Source: Candidatus Hydrogenedens terephthalaticus JGI OTU-1 (GTDB lineage: Bacteria; Hydrogenedentota; Hydrogenedentia; Hydrogenedentales; Hydrogenedentaceae). From it: a DNA stretch of 39,950 nt. The position numbers and the translations under genes were made by a program. The stretch lies in contig AWNW01000002.1 in NCBI GenBank assembly GCA_000493945.1, positions 43,915-83,864 of the forward strand, written 5' to 3'. The stretch's first letter is position 1, and every line of letters begins with the position of its first letter. The notes under the pieces are model-generated. The model saw nothing but the letters and a program-made list of their open reading frames with translations. It made no database searches and was not told where the DNA came from. This document shows, piece by piece, positions 1-7,593 of the stretch.

Positions 1-2
1 GT

Positions 3-1064
3 AGTGGAACATATACCCATTGCTATATGGATATTACTCCCTGTGCTGTAAAAGTGGATAGTGCAATGGAAAATGCAGGTATTACTTTTTTAAATTCATC
101 TTTTATGGCAAAGGCGGTAATAAGTCCTTCCAATCGAGGTCCTGTAAAATTTGTTGGATGCGGTTTCTGGGGAACGAAGAATTCCGATTATCAAGTTTTT
201 ACGGAAGGGCAGGGAAGTGTTACCTTGAATGCCTGTCATTTTAGTGGTTGGGACCGTGTGTCAAAGGGCTTTCCATGCATAAACGCTAACAATAGGTATT
301 TAATTGTATCAAATTGTGAGTTTATAGGAACATCTATAGAAAGACCTATCATTCATTTAGGACATCGTGTTCGTTCTGGGATTATTACATCCAATATAAG
401 TCATGGTAATTTTGAAATCACAAACAATGCTTTGAAATCTGCTCAAATTGTTATTAAAGACAACTTAGAAACTCCTAAAACCAACTTTGTTTTAGATTGG
501 ACTTTATTAGGTCCTTTTCCAAATTCGATAATAGATAAAGCATCAGATATAGAAATTTCTCGGGAAGGTTTAAAAAAAGACTTTTTAGAAGTTTTAGGAG
601 GAGAAGAAAAGATAGGGATACTATCAAATAAAGATATAAATAAACTTAAAGAGATATATAACGATGTAAAAATTGTTCCTTTTAATTCATCAAAAACAAA
701 ATCAATAAAGGTTCAACTCCACGAAATATTTGGTTTGGAAACCGGCATTGTTTATGCACTTACTTATATTTATTCAAAAGAAAAACAAAATGCGCTGTTT
801 GAATTAGGTATGAATGATGGTGGAAAAGTTTTTCTCAATGGAAAAGAAGTATATTCAAGATTCTCAAAAGATGGGACACCTTGCGAACCCGGCACAGATT
901 CTTTTACATCAGAATTGAATAAAGGTTATAATACTCTCCTTCTGAAGATTGAAAATTTAGGAGGAAAGTGGGAATTTATGTTAGAAATATATCCAGATAT
1001 AGAAGAAGACATATCTATCACAACACAAGTAAAAACAAATAAATATAAACATAAAAACATATAA
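3..1064 (+). CDS. Secreted beta-helix protein, C-terminal part (5' end outside window)
   Basis: The reading frame is open from base 3, so the true start lies upstream and this is a 3' fragment of about 353 residues. The first half alternates short hydrophobic strands with Asn/Gly/Cys turns (for example FVGCGFWG, NACHFSG, SNCEFIG), the pattern of a right-handed parallel beta-helix as in pectate-lyase-like surface proteins. The last ~90 residues contain GMNDGGKVFLNGKEVYS and KGYNTLLLKIENLGGKWEF, which match the galactose-binding-like beta-sandwich often attached to carbohydrate-active secreted enzymes. No catalytic motif is visible. It ends 4 nt before the MBOAT gene, so it is probably co-transcribed with it and may act on or bind the same surface glycan. 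Fold assignment is by eye; substrate unknown. Confidence 0.6.
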   Translation, partial: SGTYTHCYMDITPCAVKVDSAMENAGITFLNSSFMAKAVISPSNRGPVKFVGCGFWGTKNSDYQVFTEGQGSVTLNACHFSGWDRVSKGFPCINANNRYLIVSNCEFIGTSIERPIIHLGHRVRSGIITSNISHGNFEITNNALKSAQIVIKDNLETPKTNFVLDWTLLGPFPNSIIDKASDIEISREGLKKDFLEVLGGEEKIGILSNKDINKLKEIYNDVKIVPFNSSKTKSIKVQLHEIFGLETGIVYALTYIYSKEKQNALFELGMNDGGKVFLNGKEVYSRFSKDGTPCEPGTDSFTSELNKGYNTLLLKIENLGGKWEFMLEIYPDIEEDISITTQVKTNKYKHKNI

Positions 1065-1068
1065 AACC

Positions 1069-2541
1069 ATGTTGTTTAATTCTGTTCATTTTGCCATATT
1101 TTTTCCTATTGTAGTTATTTTATATTTCTCAATACCTTCCAAATATCGTTGGTTTTTACTTCTTATAGCCAGTTATTACTTCTATATGGCTTGGATACCT
1201 ATTTATGTTCTGCTTTTACTTGCATCAACAATTGTTGATTATATTAGCGGGTTATTGTTAGAAAAAACGGAAGCGGAGTATAAACGAAAATTAATTTTAT
1301 GTTGCAGTCTTTTTGTAAATTTAGGGATACTTTTTACTTTTAAATATTACAACTTCTTTATGGATAGCATTGAAAAACTATCTATATATTTAAATATACC
1401 CATAAACATTCATTATTCTTCCCTTTTATTACCCATTGGTATCTCTTTTTACACCTTCCAAACTTTGGCATATACAATTGATGTCTATCGGCGGAAAATA
1501 AAACCTGAAAAACATTTCGGTATTTTTGCTCTTTATGTTACTTTCTTTCCACAATTAGTGGCGGGTCCCATTGAAAGAGCAGATACATTAATCCCCCAAC
1601 TTAAACAATCTCATAATTTTGATATAAAACGGGTTAGTGACGGCCTTAAATTAATGGCATGGGGACTTTTCAAAAAAGTTGTTGTTGCAGACCGATTAGG
1701 TATGATGTCTGCTTATGTGTTTGCCAATCCACAATCTCATGAAGGTATGGGACTTCTTTTTGCAATGGTTTTTTCCAGTTGGCAGATATATTGTGATTTT
1801 TCAGGCTATTCGGATATAGCCGTAGGTTCTGCAAAAGTATTAGGAATTAACTTAATACAAAATTTTGAGCGACCTTATTTTTCCCGTTCCTTCCCTGAAT
1901 TATGGAGACGATGGCACATTTCGCTCATGAATTGGTTTCGTGACTATGTTTTTTATCCTTTGGGAGGTAGTCGTTACGGTGTCCTGAATACATGCAGAAA
2001 CTTAATCATTGTTTTTACACTAAGTGGTTTATGGCATGGGGCAAACTGGACTTATATATTCTGGGGTTTTTTAATGGGATTATGTCTTGTTATATCACTC
2101 TTGACCCGCGATATACGGAAAATCATTGTTGAAAAAATCGGTTTAACCTATTTCCCCAAAATCCATCAAGGTATACAGATGTTAATGACCTACTCAATTT
2201 TTTTATTTTTTGGGGTTCCGTTCCGTGCCGAAAAAATAGGAGATGTGTTTTATATCTGGTCGCATCTTTTATCAGGTTGGTCAAATCCTACTCGTGGATT
2301 GGATTTTGATGATTTTGTTGTTAGTTTGGGTATGCCGACAGAACAAGAGTTCAATGTAGCAATAATATCTCTATTATTTTTGATAACAGTAGAAGCATTT
2401 CAATCATACGGTGTTTCCTTACGAGAAAAACTTGAACAACGAAATATAGCAATAAGATGGGCTTGCTACTATATTTTCCTTTTTCTAATTGCATTTTATG
2501 GTGTTTGGAACAGTTCACCTTTTATCTATTTTCAATTTTAA
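1069..2541 (+). CDS. MBOAT family O-acyltransferase, AlgI-like
   Basis: This 490-residue polytopic membrane protein moves acyl (usually acetyl) groups across the inner membrane for O-acylation of an exported polysaccharide. Family marks are clear: LVAGPIERAD near 164-172, WQIYCDFSGYSDIAVG near 238-253, RRWHISLMNWFRDYVFYPLGG around 280-300 with His283, and SGLWHGANWTYIFWG around 319-333 with the invariant catalytic His323. Length matches AlgI/PatA-type proteins. It starts 4 nt after the beta-helix gene and ends 9 nt before an SGNH-type gene, the usual AlgI + AlgX/AlgJ-like pairing. The glycan could be alginate-like or another polymer; no alginate synthesis gene is visible, so I do not call it algI. 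Confidence 0.93.
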   Translation: MLFNSVHFAIFFPIVVILYFSIPSKYRWFLLLIASYYFYMAWIPIYVLLLLASTIVDYISGLLLEKTEAEYKRKLILCCSLFVNLGILFTFKYYNFFMDSIEKLSIYLNIPINIHYSSLLLPIGISFYTFQTLAYTIDVYRRKIKPEKHFGIFALYVTFFPQLVAGPIERADTLIPQLKQSHNFDIKRVSDGLKLMAWGLFKKVVVADRLGMMSAYVFANPQSHEGMGLLFAMVFSSWQIYCDFSGYSDIAVGSAKVLGINLIQNFERPYFSRSFPELWRRWHISLMNWFRDYVFYPLGGSRYGVLNTCRNLIIVFTLSGLWHGANWTYIFWGFLMGLCLVISLLTRDIRKIIVEKIGLTYFPKIHQGIQMLMTYSIFLFFGVPFRAEKIGDVFYIWSHLLSGWSNPTRGLDFDDFVVSLGMPTEQEFNVAIISLLFLITVEAFQSYGVSLREKLEQRNIAIRWACYYIFLFLIAFYGVWNSSPFIYFQF

Positions 2542-2550
2542 GGGATATTT

Positions 2551-3630
2551 ATGAATAGATTTATATACAAAGAATTGCTTCCCATTATTCTTTTAACTCC
2601 CTTCTTTTTTTTCTTTATCTTCATAAATGTTTCAATTGACCCATCTGGACTTCTAAGAAAAAGTCAGGAAAAGCAAATTGCTCTTTGGCTTAATGATGGT
2701 TATGGTGTCACAAATGCAATTAATGTAGACTACCGAAAAATCATTAAAGAACGAATTGCATTATTAGAAACAAAGCCGGATATTATAGTAATGGGATCAA
2801 GCCGTGCAATGATTATTGATTCATCTTTCTTCCCAAATCGGCACCTTTTAAACTGCAGTCTTCCTTCCGCAAATTTAGAAGATATTATCGCAAATTATCA
2901 GGTACTTTACGAAGCCAATAAACTTCCATCAAAACTTATTCTCTGCCCTGACCTGCATTATTTCAATTCCTATACGAAAAGTAACTTCCATCTTTTTCAT
3001 GAGTTTGACAACGCCATGCAACGCATGGAAATAGTTCAAAATACCACATTAAAAGATTTTATTATAAAATGGATAGACCCTCGATATTTTCAGATACTTT
3101 CCCCGGGCTATTTTCAAGAGTCTATTCGATTTTTCCCTGCATGGGTAGTGGGCAAAATTCCCCGTCCAAAACCCATAGAACATTATGAAACAGAAGAAAA
3201 AGTCATCCGACCTGATGGTAGCATTATTTATGAATCCTCCCGACGGCAAAGAACACAACAAGAAATTGAATTAAAGGCGGAACGATATGCTTTCAAACAT
3301 CCTGAAGGATTAATTAATTACAGACAGTTAGACCCGCTTCGAAAACAAATTTTTGAAGAGTTCCTGAAAATGGTAAAGAAAGATGGTGTTGAAATTGAAA
3401 TAATTCTCATTCCTATTCATCCACGCTCGTATGAAATTCTCTCGAAAAATAAAATATATAAAATCATCATTGATGTGGAGAAATATATGGTAGAAGTTTT
3501 TAACTCCCTTGATATACCTGTTTACGGTAGTTTTGATGCAACAAAATGTGGTTGTAATTCAATTGACTTTTATGACGCTGTCCACGCAAAACCTGAAGCG
3601 ATTAAAAGAATACTATTTACATACAAATAA
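2551..3630 (+). CDS. Membrane-anchored SGNH/DltD-AlgX-like acyl-transfer partner of the MBOAT protein
   Basis: The protein has 359 residues. A single N-terminal membrane segment (about 8-26, very Phe-rich) is followed by an extracytoplasmic domain. The sequence IIVMGSSRAMIID at 78-90 looks like the SGNH block I (GxSR with Ser84 as candidate nucleophile), and FYDAVHAKP near the C-terminus supplies a DxxH pair (Asp342, His345), completing a Ser-Asp-His set. In AlgX/AlgJ/DltD-like systems such a protein passes the acyl group from the MBOAT channel to the polymer. Adjacency to the MBOAT gene (9 nt) supports this. Overall similarity to a named family is weak, so the specific role is inferred. Confidence 0.7.
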   Translation: MNRFIYKELLPIILLTPFFFFFIFINVSIDPSGLLRKSQEKQIALWLNDGYGVTNAINVDYRKIIKERIALLETKPDIIVMGSSRAMIIDSSFFPNRHLLNCSLPSANLEDIIANYQVLYEANKLPSKLILCPDLHYFNSYTKSNFHLFHEFDNAMQRMEIVQNTTLKDFIIKWIDPRYFQILSPGYFQESIRFFPAWVVGKIPRPKPIEHYETEEKVIRPDGSIIYESSRRQRTQQEIELKAERYAFKHPEGLINYRQLDPLRKQIFEEFLKMVKKDGVEIEIILIPIHPRSYEILSKNKIYKIIIDVEKYMVEVFNSLDIPVYGSFDATKCGCNSIDFYDAVHAKPEAIKRILFTYK

Positions 3631-3676
3631 GAAATTTTTGTCTTTTCTTTTTTGCGGAATTTATGATTAAACAAAT

Positions 3677-4480
3677 TTATTCTAAGGTTTCATTTAAAAT
3701 TTTTAGTAATTCATCATGAATATAACCATTTGTTGCGATAATCCCGTTATTCTTTGAGAATAAATGAATCGGTGTTCCATCTATTTGAGTTATTTTTCCG
3801 TTTGCTTCTTCTAAAATCAATTTACCTGCTAAAAAATCCCATGGTTGCAATGAAGCATGAACATACGCATCCGCAACCCCCATAGCAACTTGTATTAATG
3901 CTAATATAGCAGAACCAATACAACGAACCTGCCCGAAATAGAGTATTGGATTTATAAAAAATGGAAGTCTTTCTTTTCTTGATGATTTCCTACCAAAATC
4001 TAATTGAACACACGATTCATTCAAATCCTTCTTTTTAGATATTTCTATTTTTTGTCCATTACACCAGGCACCTTTCCCCTTTTCTGCGATGAAAACATCC
4101 CCTGTAATAGGCACCAAAACGCCCGAACAAACCAATTCTCCCTTATCAGCAAAAGCAATTGCCACCGCAAATGCGGGGAAATAACTTCTTACAAAATTGG
4201 CAGTTCCATCAATAGGGTCAATAACCCATACTCGTCCGTCGTAATTTTCTTCATAATGCGAAAAACCCGCCTCTTCGCCAATAATAAGGTCTTCAGGAAA
4301 AAAACTTTTTATCTTCTTAACAAAAGAACTCTGAATAAATAGGTCTACTTCCGTTAAAAAGTCGGTCGCATCCTTTTTTGTAGAGATAGTTAATTCCTCT
4401 TTTCTTTTATAACTATCAACAATATACGGCGATATTTCGACAAAAAACTCTTTTATAACCTCTATTTCTGTTTTCTTCAT
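3677..4480 (-). CDS. Inositol monophosphatase family protein (SuhB-like)
   Basis: A 267-residue Mg2+-dependent phosphatase of the IMPase/FBPase/CysQ superfamily. Metal ligands are visible: GEEAGF (Glu69/Glu70), WVIDPIDGTANFVR (Asp88, Asp91, Gly-Thr) and WDFLAGKLILEEANG, which carries the third Asp. The K-D-A-T-D-F-L-T-E-V-D segment around 36-46 also fits the family. The substrate could be inositol-1-phosphate, a nucleotide such as PAP, or fructose-1,6-bisphosphate; the sequence does not decide. The start is supported by AAGGTGG upstream. It converges with the SGNH gene (46 nt between stops) and seems to be its own unit. Confidence 0.88.
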   Translation of the reverse strand: MKKTEIEVIKEFFVEISPYIVDSYKRKEELTISTKKDATDFLTEVDLFIQSSFVKKIKSFFPEDLIIGEEAGFSHYEENYDGRVWVIDPIDGTANFVRSYFPAFAVAIAFADKGELVCSGVLVPITGDVFIAEKGKGAWCNGQKIEISKKKDLNESCVQLDFGRKSSRKERLPFFINPILYFGQVRCIGSAILALIQVAMGVADAYVHASLQPWDFLAGKLILEEANGKITQIDGTPIHLFSKNNGIIATNGYIHDELLKILNETLE

Positions 4481-4610
4481 AATCCACCTTTTTTGCCTAA
4501 TTATATATGAAACCCGAGAGTAAACAGGAACTACTTACTAATTCATAATTATCTACATGGAAAAACGATTATGAAAGTTTTTTATATGCTTGCTCAAGTA
4601 ATGGGATATT

Positions 4611-5078
4611 TTAATCAGGAATATATCCTTCAGGTGTTTTTGTAAGTATTGCCCAGGAGGCTTTGTCCACCCATTCATACAATTTTTCTATAGTTAAACT
4701 TAATGTATACCATACAGGAATAAATTCTAATGTTATTTGCCCATGGAGGTTATACCGAAATTCAGAATAATCCCATATCCTTAAGCCAAGGATTTTATGA
4801 AATAAAATACCTGAAATATATTCCACAACAAAAATACCTAACATGTAAACAAATGCCCGAACAGGGAAAGGTATACCTCTTGCTTTCATGGGATTTCTCA
4901 ACCATGGCGTTATAATGCCTATCAAACCGTAATCGAATATCATCCATAGGGAGGTGTGTCCCCTTAAATTCACATTATCATGAAAGATAAAATTAACGGT
5001 ACTTGACATAAACACTTCTAAAACTAAACCAAATAAAGCAAAAATAATGAAACGGACAAGAGGTCTACGGTAACTCAT
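4611..5078 (-). CDS. Small integral membrane protein, PF06541/TMEM229-like (putative ABC-transporter type IV)
   Basis: A 155-residue protein with about four hydrophobic segments (roughly 8-28, 45-60, 73-95, 118-135). The segment GLRIWDYSEFRYNLHGQIT with the following Glu-Phe and Trp resembles the W-D-Y-S ... N-L-x-G-x-I motif of the PF06541 putative ABC-transporter type IV/TMEM229 family. The N-terminal G-L-V-L-E-V and the G-H-T-S-L-W-M turn fit too. Biochemical function is not established for the family and no ABC ATPase is nearby. A ribosome site AAGGTG lies upstream of the ATG. It lies downstream of no obvious partner; the adjacent 4481-4610 and 5079-5232 gaps show nothing gene-like. Confidence 0.6.
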   Translation of the reverse strand: MSYRRPLVRFIIFALFGLVLEVFMSSTVNFIFHDNVNLRGHTSLWMIFDYGLIGIITPWLRNPMKARGIPFPVRAFVYMLGIFVVEYISGILFHKILGLRIWDYSEFRYNLHGQITLEFIPVWYTLSLTIEKLYEWVDKASWAILTKTPEGYIPD

Positions 5079-5232
5079 GATAACACCTTATTATTAGGTT
5101 TTTAATTTCAAAGGAATTAAAAGATAAACAAAAAATTTGTTCGGAAAGAACTTTCAACTACATCTTCATTCATTATAATTTATCTTTGTAGATTGTTTGG
5201 TTTTTGTAGACTACATTTATTAAAGGAATGTT

Positions 5233-6669
5233 TCATTTTTTCCGAATTACAGGCAAATCGAAGCCAAAAATACTTCCTTTGCCAGGCTGGCTTTTTACGA
5301 ATACCTTTCCCCCATGACTTTCTATTACCTGTCGAACAATATACAAACCCAACCCCGAACCTGTCGCATCAACCCCTTCTACTTTTTGTTGTTTTAAACG
5401 AACAAATTCCTTAAATAGTTTTGGGATATCTTCTTGTGATATTCCAATACCATTATCCTCTACTTCAATTCGAACATAGGATGAATGCGTATATGCACGA
5501 ACAATTATTTTGCCATTCTGGGGTGTATATTTAATAGCATTCGTTAGAAAATTCAGGATAGCCTCTTGAATTAATCGCTGAATACCTGAAACATATATCT
5601 TTTTCTCAGGCAATTCAACTTTTATCTCATGATTTTTACTTGCTATTAAATCTTGATTTTCCTTAATAATCTTTTCGATAAGGCTATTTAACTCGAACTC
5701 TTTTGCCTCTCTTAATAAATCTGCGTTTTCCATTACAGAAAGATTTTCTAAATCATGTAAGAAAGATACTAACTCGTCAATTCTCGTTAGTGAGCGTTGC
5801 ACCCAGGCTTGTTGTGTTTCGTTCAATTCACCTCCATACCCATAAAGTAAATTTTGCAAATGCATGGCTATTGCGGAAATAGGGGACCTTAAATTATGCA
5901 AGGCTATTTGTAAAAATCCCTTTCTCTGGTCACACAATCTTTCTAAATCCCTGTTTATCCTTACAATTTGCCTTTGACCTTCTCTCAGGAAATACATTAA
6001 ATGGGTCGTAAGAGATGCAGTTAAGAAGAATAACAATCCTTGAACAACAGCAACTGTGATGATATATGTCCCTGTAGGTGGATTATTTGATGGAACTGCT
6101 CCCATTGGATACATTTGAGGAAGCCATTGCAACCAGATAAGAATAGCCAATGTTAAAAAGAGTAAATAGCCATATATCGTATAAGCAAATGCGATTAGAG
6201 GACTAAATAAAATACTTGCAATAATCACATGAAATATAAAAAATGTCTGAAAAGGAGAATACACACCGCCTACTAACCATATCGCAATTGTAAGGAATAA
6301 AAAATCAGTAGCAATGGACAGATGTAAAATAAAAACAAGTAAGAACCGATATGTAGATGATTTACTTCTTTTTCTTCTTGATGGAAAAGCAATTATAAAA
6401 TTTATGGTATTTGCCAGAAATAAAATAATTGCCAACAAAATTAAAGCATAATGATTTAATTGGTAAATTCCCAATATATATTTTGCGAAAAAAGAACCAA
6501 TAACAATCAGAACCGCAACACAAAACCGTATAATTGTAAAATCATATAACTGATCTTCTAATCGAAGGCTATGTAAAAAAATAGGGAAAGAGCCTTCTTC
6601 ATCTCGAAGGAAAAAACGAATTATTTTAGATAACAGTGACTGGGAATATTTACCTGAAGAACTTGACAT
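5233..6669 (-). CDS. Membrane histidine kinase with RegB-like GGxxxPF segment
   Basis: The protein has 478 residues. Five or six membrane spans lie between about 46 and 226. Between spans 3 and 4 is GGVYSPF (134-140), close to the GGxxNPF quinone-binding heptapeptide of RegB/PrrB redox kinases, with Ser in place of Asn. The catalytic core follows: H-box ALHNLRSPISA with His258, N-box EAILNFLTNAIKY (369-381), G1 DNGIGI (405-410), G2 GSGLGLYIV (437-445). Cys246 sits 12 residues before the phospho-His and could be a redox switch, although RegB has its redox Cys after the His. It lies downstream of a receiver gene and the hox operon on the same strand, separated by a terminator. Redox or quinone sensing is inference from the motif. 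Confidence 0.88.
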   Translation of the reverse strand: MSSSSGKYSQSLLSKIIRFFLRDEEGSFPIFLHSLRLEDQLYDFTIIRFCVAVLIVIGSFFAKYILGIYQLNHYALILLAIILFLANTINFIIAFPSRRKRSKSSTYRFLLVFILHLSIATDFLFLTIAIWLVGGVYSPFQTFFIFHVIIASILFSPLIAFAYTIYGYLLFLTLAILIWLQWLPQMYPMGAVPSNNPPTGTYIITVAVVQGLLFFLTASLTTHLMYFLREGQRQIVRINRDLERLCDQRKGFLQIALHNLRSPISAIAMHLQNLLYGYGGELNETQQAWVQRSLTRIDELVSFLHDLENLSVMENADLLREAKEFELNSLIEKIIKENQDLIASKNHEIKVELPEKKIYVSGIQRLIQEAILNFLTNAIKYTPQNGKIIVRAYTHSSYVRIEVEDNGIGISQEDIPKLFKEFVRLKQQKVEGVDATGSGLGLYIVRQVIESHGGKVFVKSQPGKGSIFGFDLPVIRKK

Positions 6670-6705
6670 TTTTCCATTCAGAACATTTATTTATCTATTG
6701 TATAA

Positions 6706-6734
6706 AAAAAACGGAGCAAAGCTCCGTTTTTTTT
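6706..6734 (-). terminator. Intrinsic terminator between receiver gene and kinase gene
   Basis: A perfect stem CGGAGC-AAA-GCTCCG at 6712-6726 is flanked by eight A on one side and eight T on the other, so it could act in both directions. On the minus strand it lies about 20 nt after the receiver stop (6754) and 37 nt before the kinase start (6669). It probably ends the hox-receiver transcript and leaves kinase expression to readthrough or a separate promoter. Confidence 0.88.
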
Positions 6735-6753
6735 ATTATTAAACAGACTTTTT

Positions 6754-7131
6754 TTATGCTACACCTAATTTTGCTTTTAGTGTAGAAATCAAGACCTTCG
6801 GGTCAACGGGTTTCTGGAAAATTCCAGCCAGTCCCAGTTCGCGAGCGTCAATGTTATAGCGAACCGCATAACCTGCGGAACTTAACATATACATAGGTCC
6901 GGGATATTTATCCTCTTTTAGTTTTATAGCAACCTGACTACCGGAATCTACATTTTCCATCATTAAATCTATAATGACTGCGTCAGGTTGTATTCTTTGA
7001 ACAGCCTTTAATCCTTCTTCTCCGTTAGCTGCCTCGCCAACAACAAATCCGGCGGATTCTAACATAACCCTTAATGCAGAACGAATGTCAGGATCATCAT
7101 CAATAATAAGTATAACTTTCTTTTGTTCCAT
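6754..7131 (-). CDS. Stand-alone response regulator receiver domain
   Basis: A CheY-length protein of 125 residues with no output domain. Key residues are present: acidic cluster Asp11-Asp13, phospho-acceptor Asp55 (VIIDLMM), Ser84/Ser85 (MLSS) at the switch position and Lys107 (FQKPVD). The ATG at 7131 has a good ribosome site (AAGGAGAAGGG) and lies inside the 3' end of hoxW, overlapping by 32 nt, so it is translated from the hox message. The next gene on the strand is a histidine kinase, a likely phosphodonor. Without an output domain it must signal through protein contact; the target is unknown. Confidence 0.95.
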   Translation of the reverse strand: MEQKKVILIIDDDPDIRSALRVMLESAGFVVGEAANGEEGLKAVQRIQPDAVIIDLMMENVDSGSQVAIKLKEDKYPGPMYMLSSAGYAVRYNIDARELGLAGIFQKPVDPKVLISTLKAKLGVA

Positions 7132-7593
7132 TTTCCCTTCTCCTTTGTTGATTTAATATTTTACAAAGATATTGATATGCTGATTCAAAATTGCTTTTTG
7201 CTTTTTCTGTAATCCCTTCGCCTATTGTAAAATCATAACCTCGGATACCTAATATCCATGATTCTGGAGCAGAACCGAAATATTCATCACAAATAGCAAC
7301 AATTGATTCTGCATTTACAGAATGTGTTGAAAAGGTTATGTTTTTTGAAGGGAATACTTTTTTTAAGTAAAAAGGTTCATCACCTTCTTTTGAGGCATCT
7401 ACAAATATTACTTTATCATAGTTTACCAGTTCAGCACCTAATTCAATATTTAACTGGTAATCTGCATCTGTATAGATGTTGTCCGGTTCATCTGTTGAAT
7501 ACGCTGGGCAAATAAGGGTCCTAACGCATCATCATGACGACCCGGATTTCCATATCCGAAGATAAGTATTTTCTCATCCTCTAATAAGTTCAT
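7100..7593 (-). pseudogene. hoxW: hoxW-type [NiFe] hydrogenase maturation protease, interrupted by a one-base frameshift
   Basis: The gene starts at ATG 7593, inside the end of hoxH, and reads ILIFGYGNPGRHDDALGP, the N-terminal signature of HycI/HyaD/HoxW endopeptidases. This frame stops at 7450-7452. The rest continues in another frame: DNIYTDADYQLNIE, VIFVDASKEGDEPF, ITFSTHSVNAES, WILGIRGYDFTIGEGI, ending at TGA 7100-7102. Adding one C at the CC pair near 7485-7486 (GG on the plus strand) restores one 164-residue protein of normal length, with the expected metal residues: Asp in HDD, Asp in VDAS and His in STHS. HoxW normally cuts the HoxH C-terminus after nickel insertion. As written the gene is broken; either it is a real mutation or an assembly error. 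The 3' end overlaps the receiver gene by 32 nt. Confidence 0.85.

Noticed and set aside
2605..2612. T8 run in the SGNH-like gene as a frameshift site
   Set aside because: The frame is continuous through the run (a Phe-rich membrane segment) and the catalytic motifs on both sides are in the same frame.
7303..7515. Plus-strand open frame of 70 codons antisense to hoxW
   Set aside because: It reads through the reverse complement of a clearly conserved protease gene, has no ribosome site and its translation is low-complexity Leu-rich.
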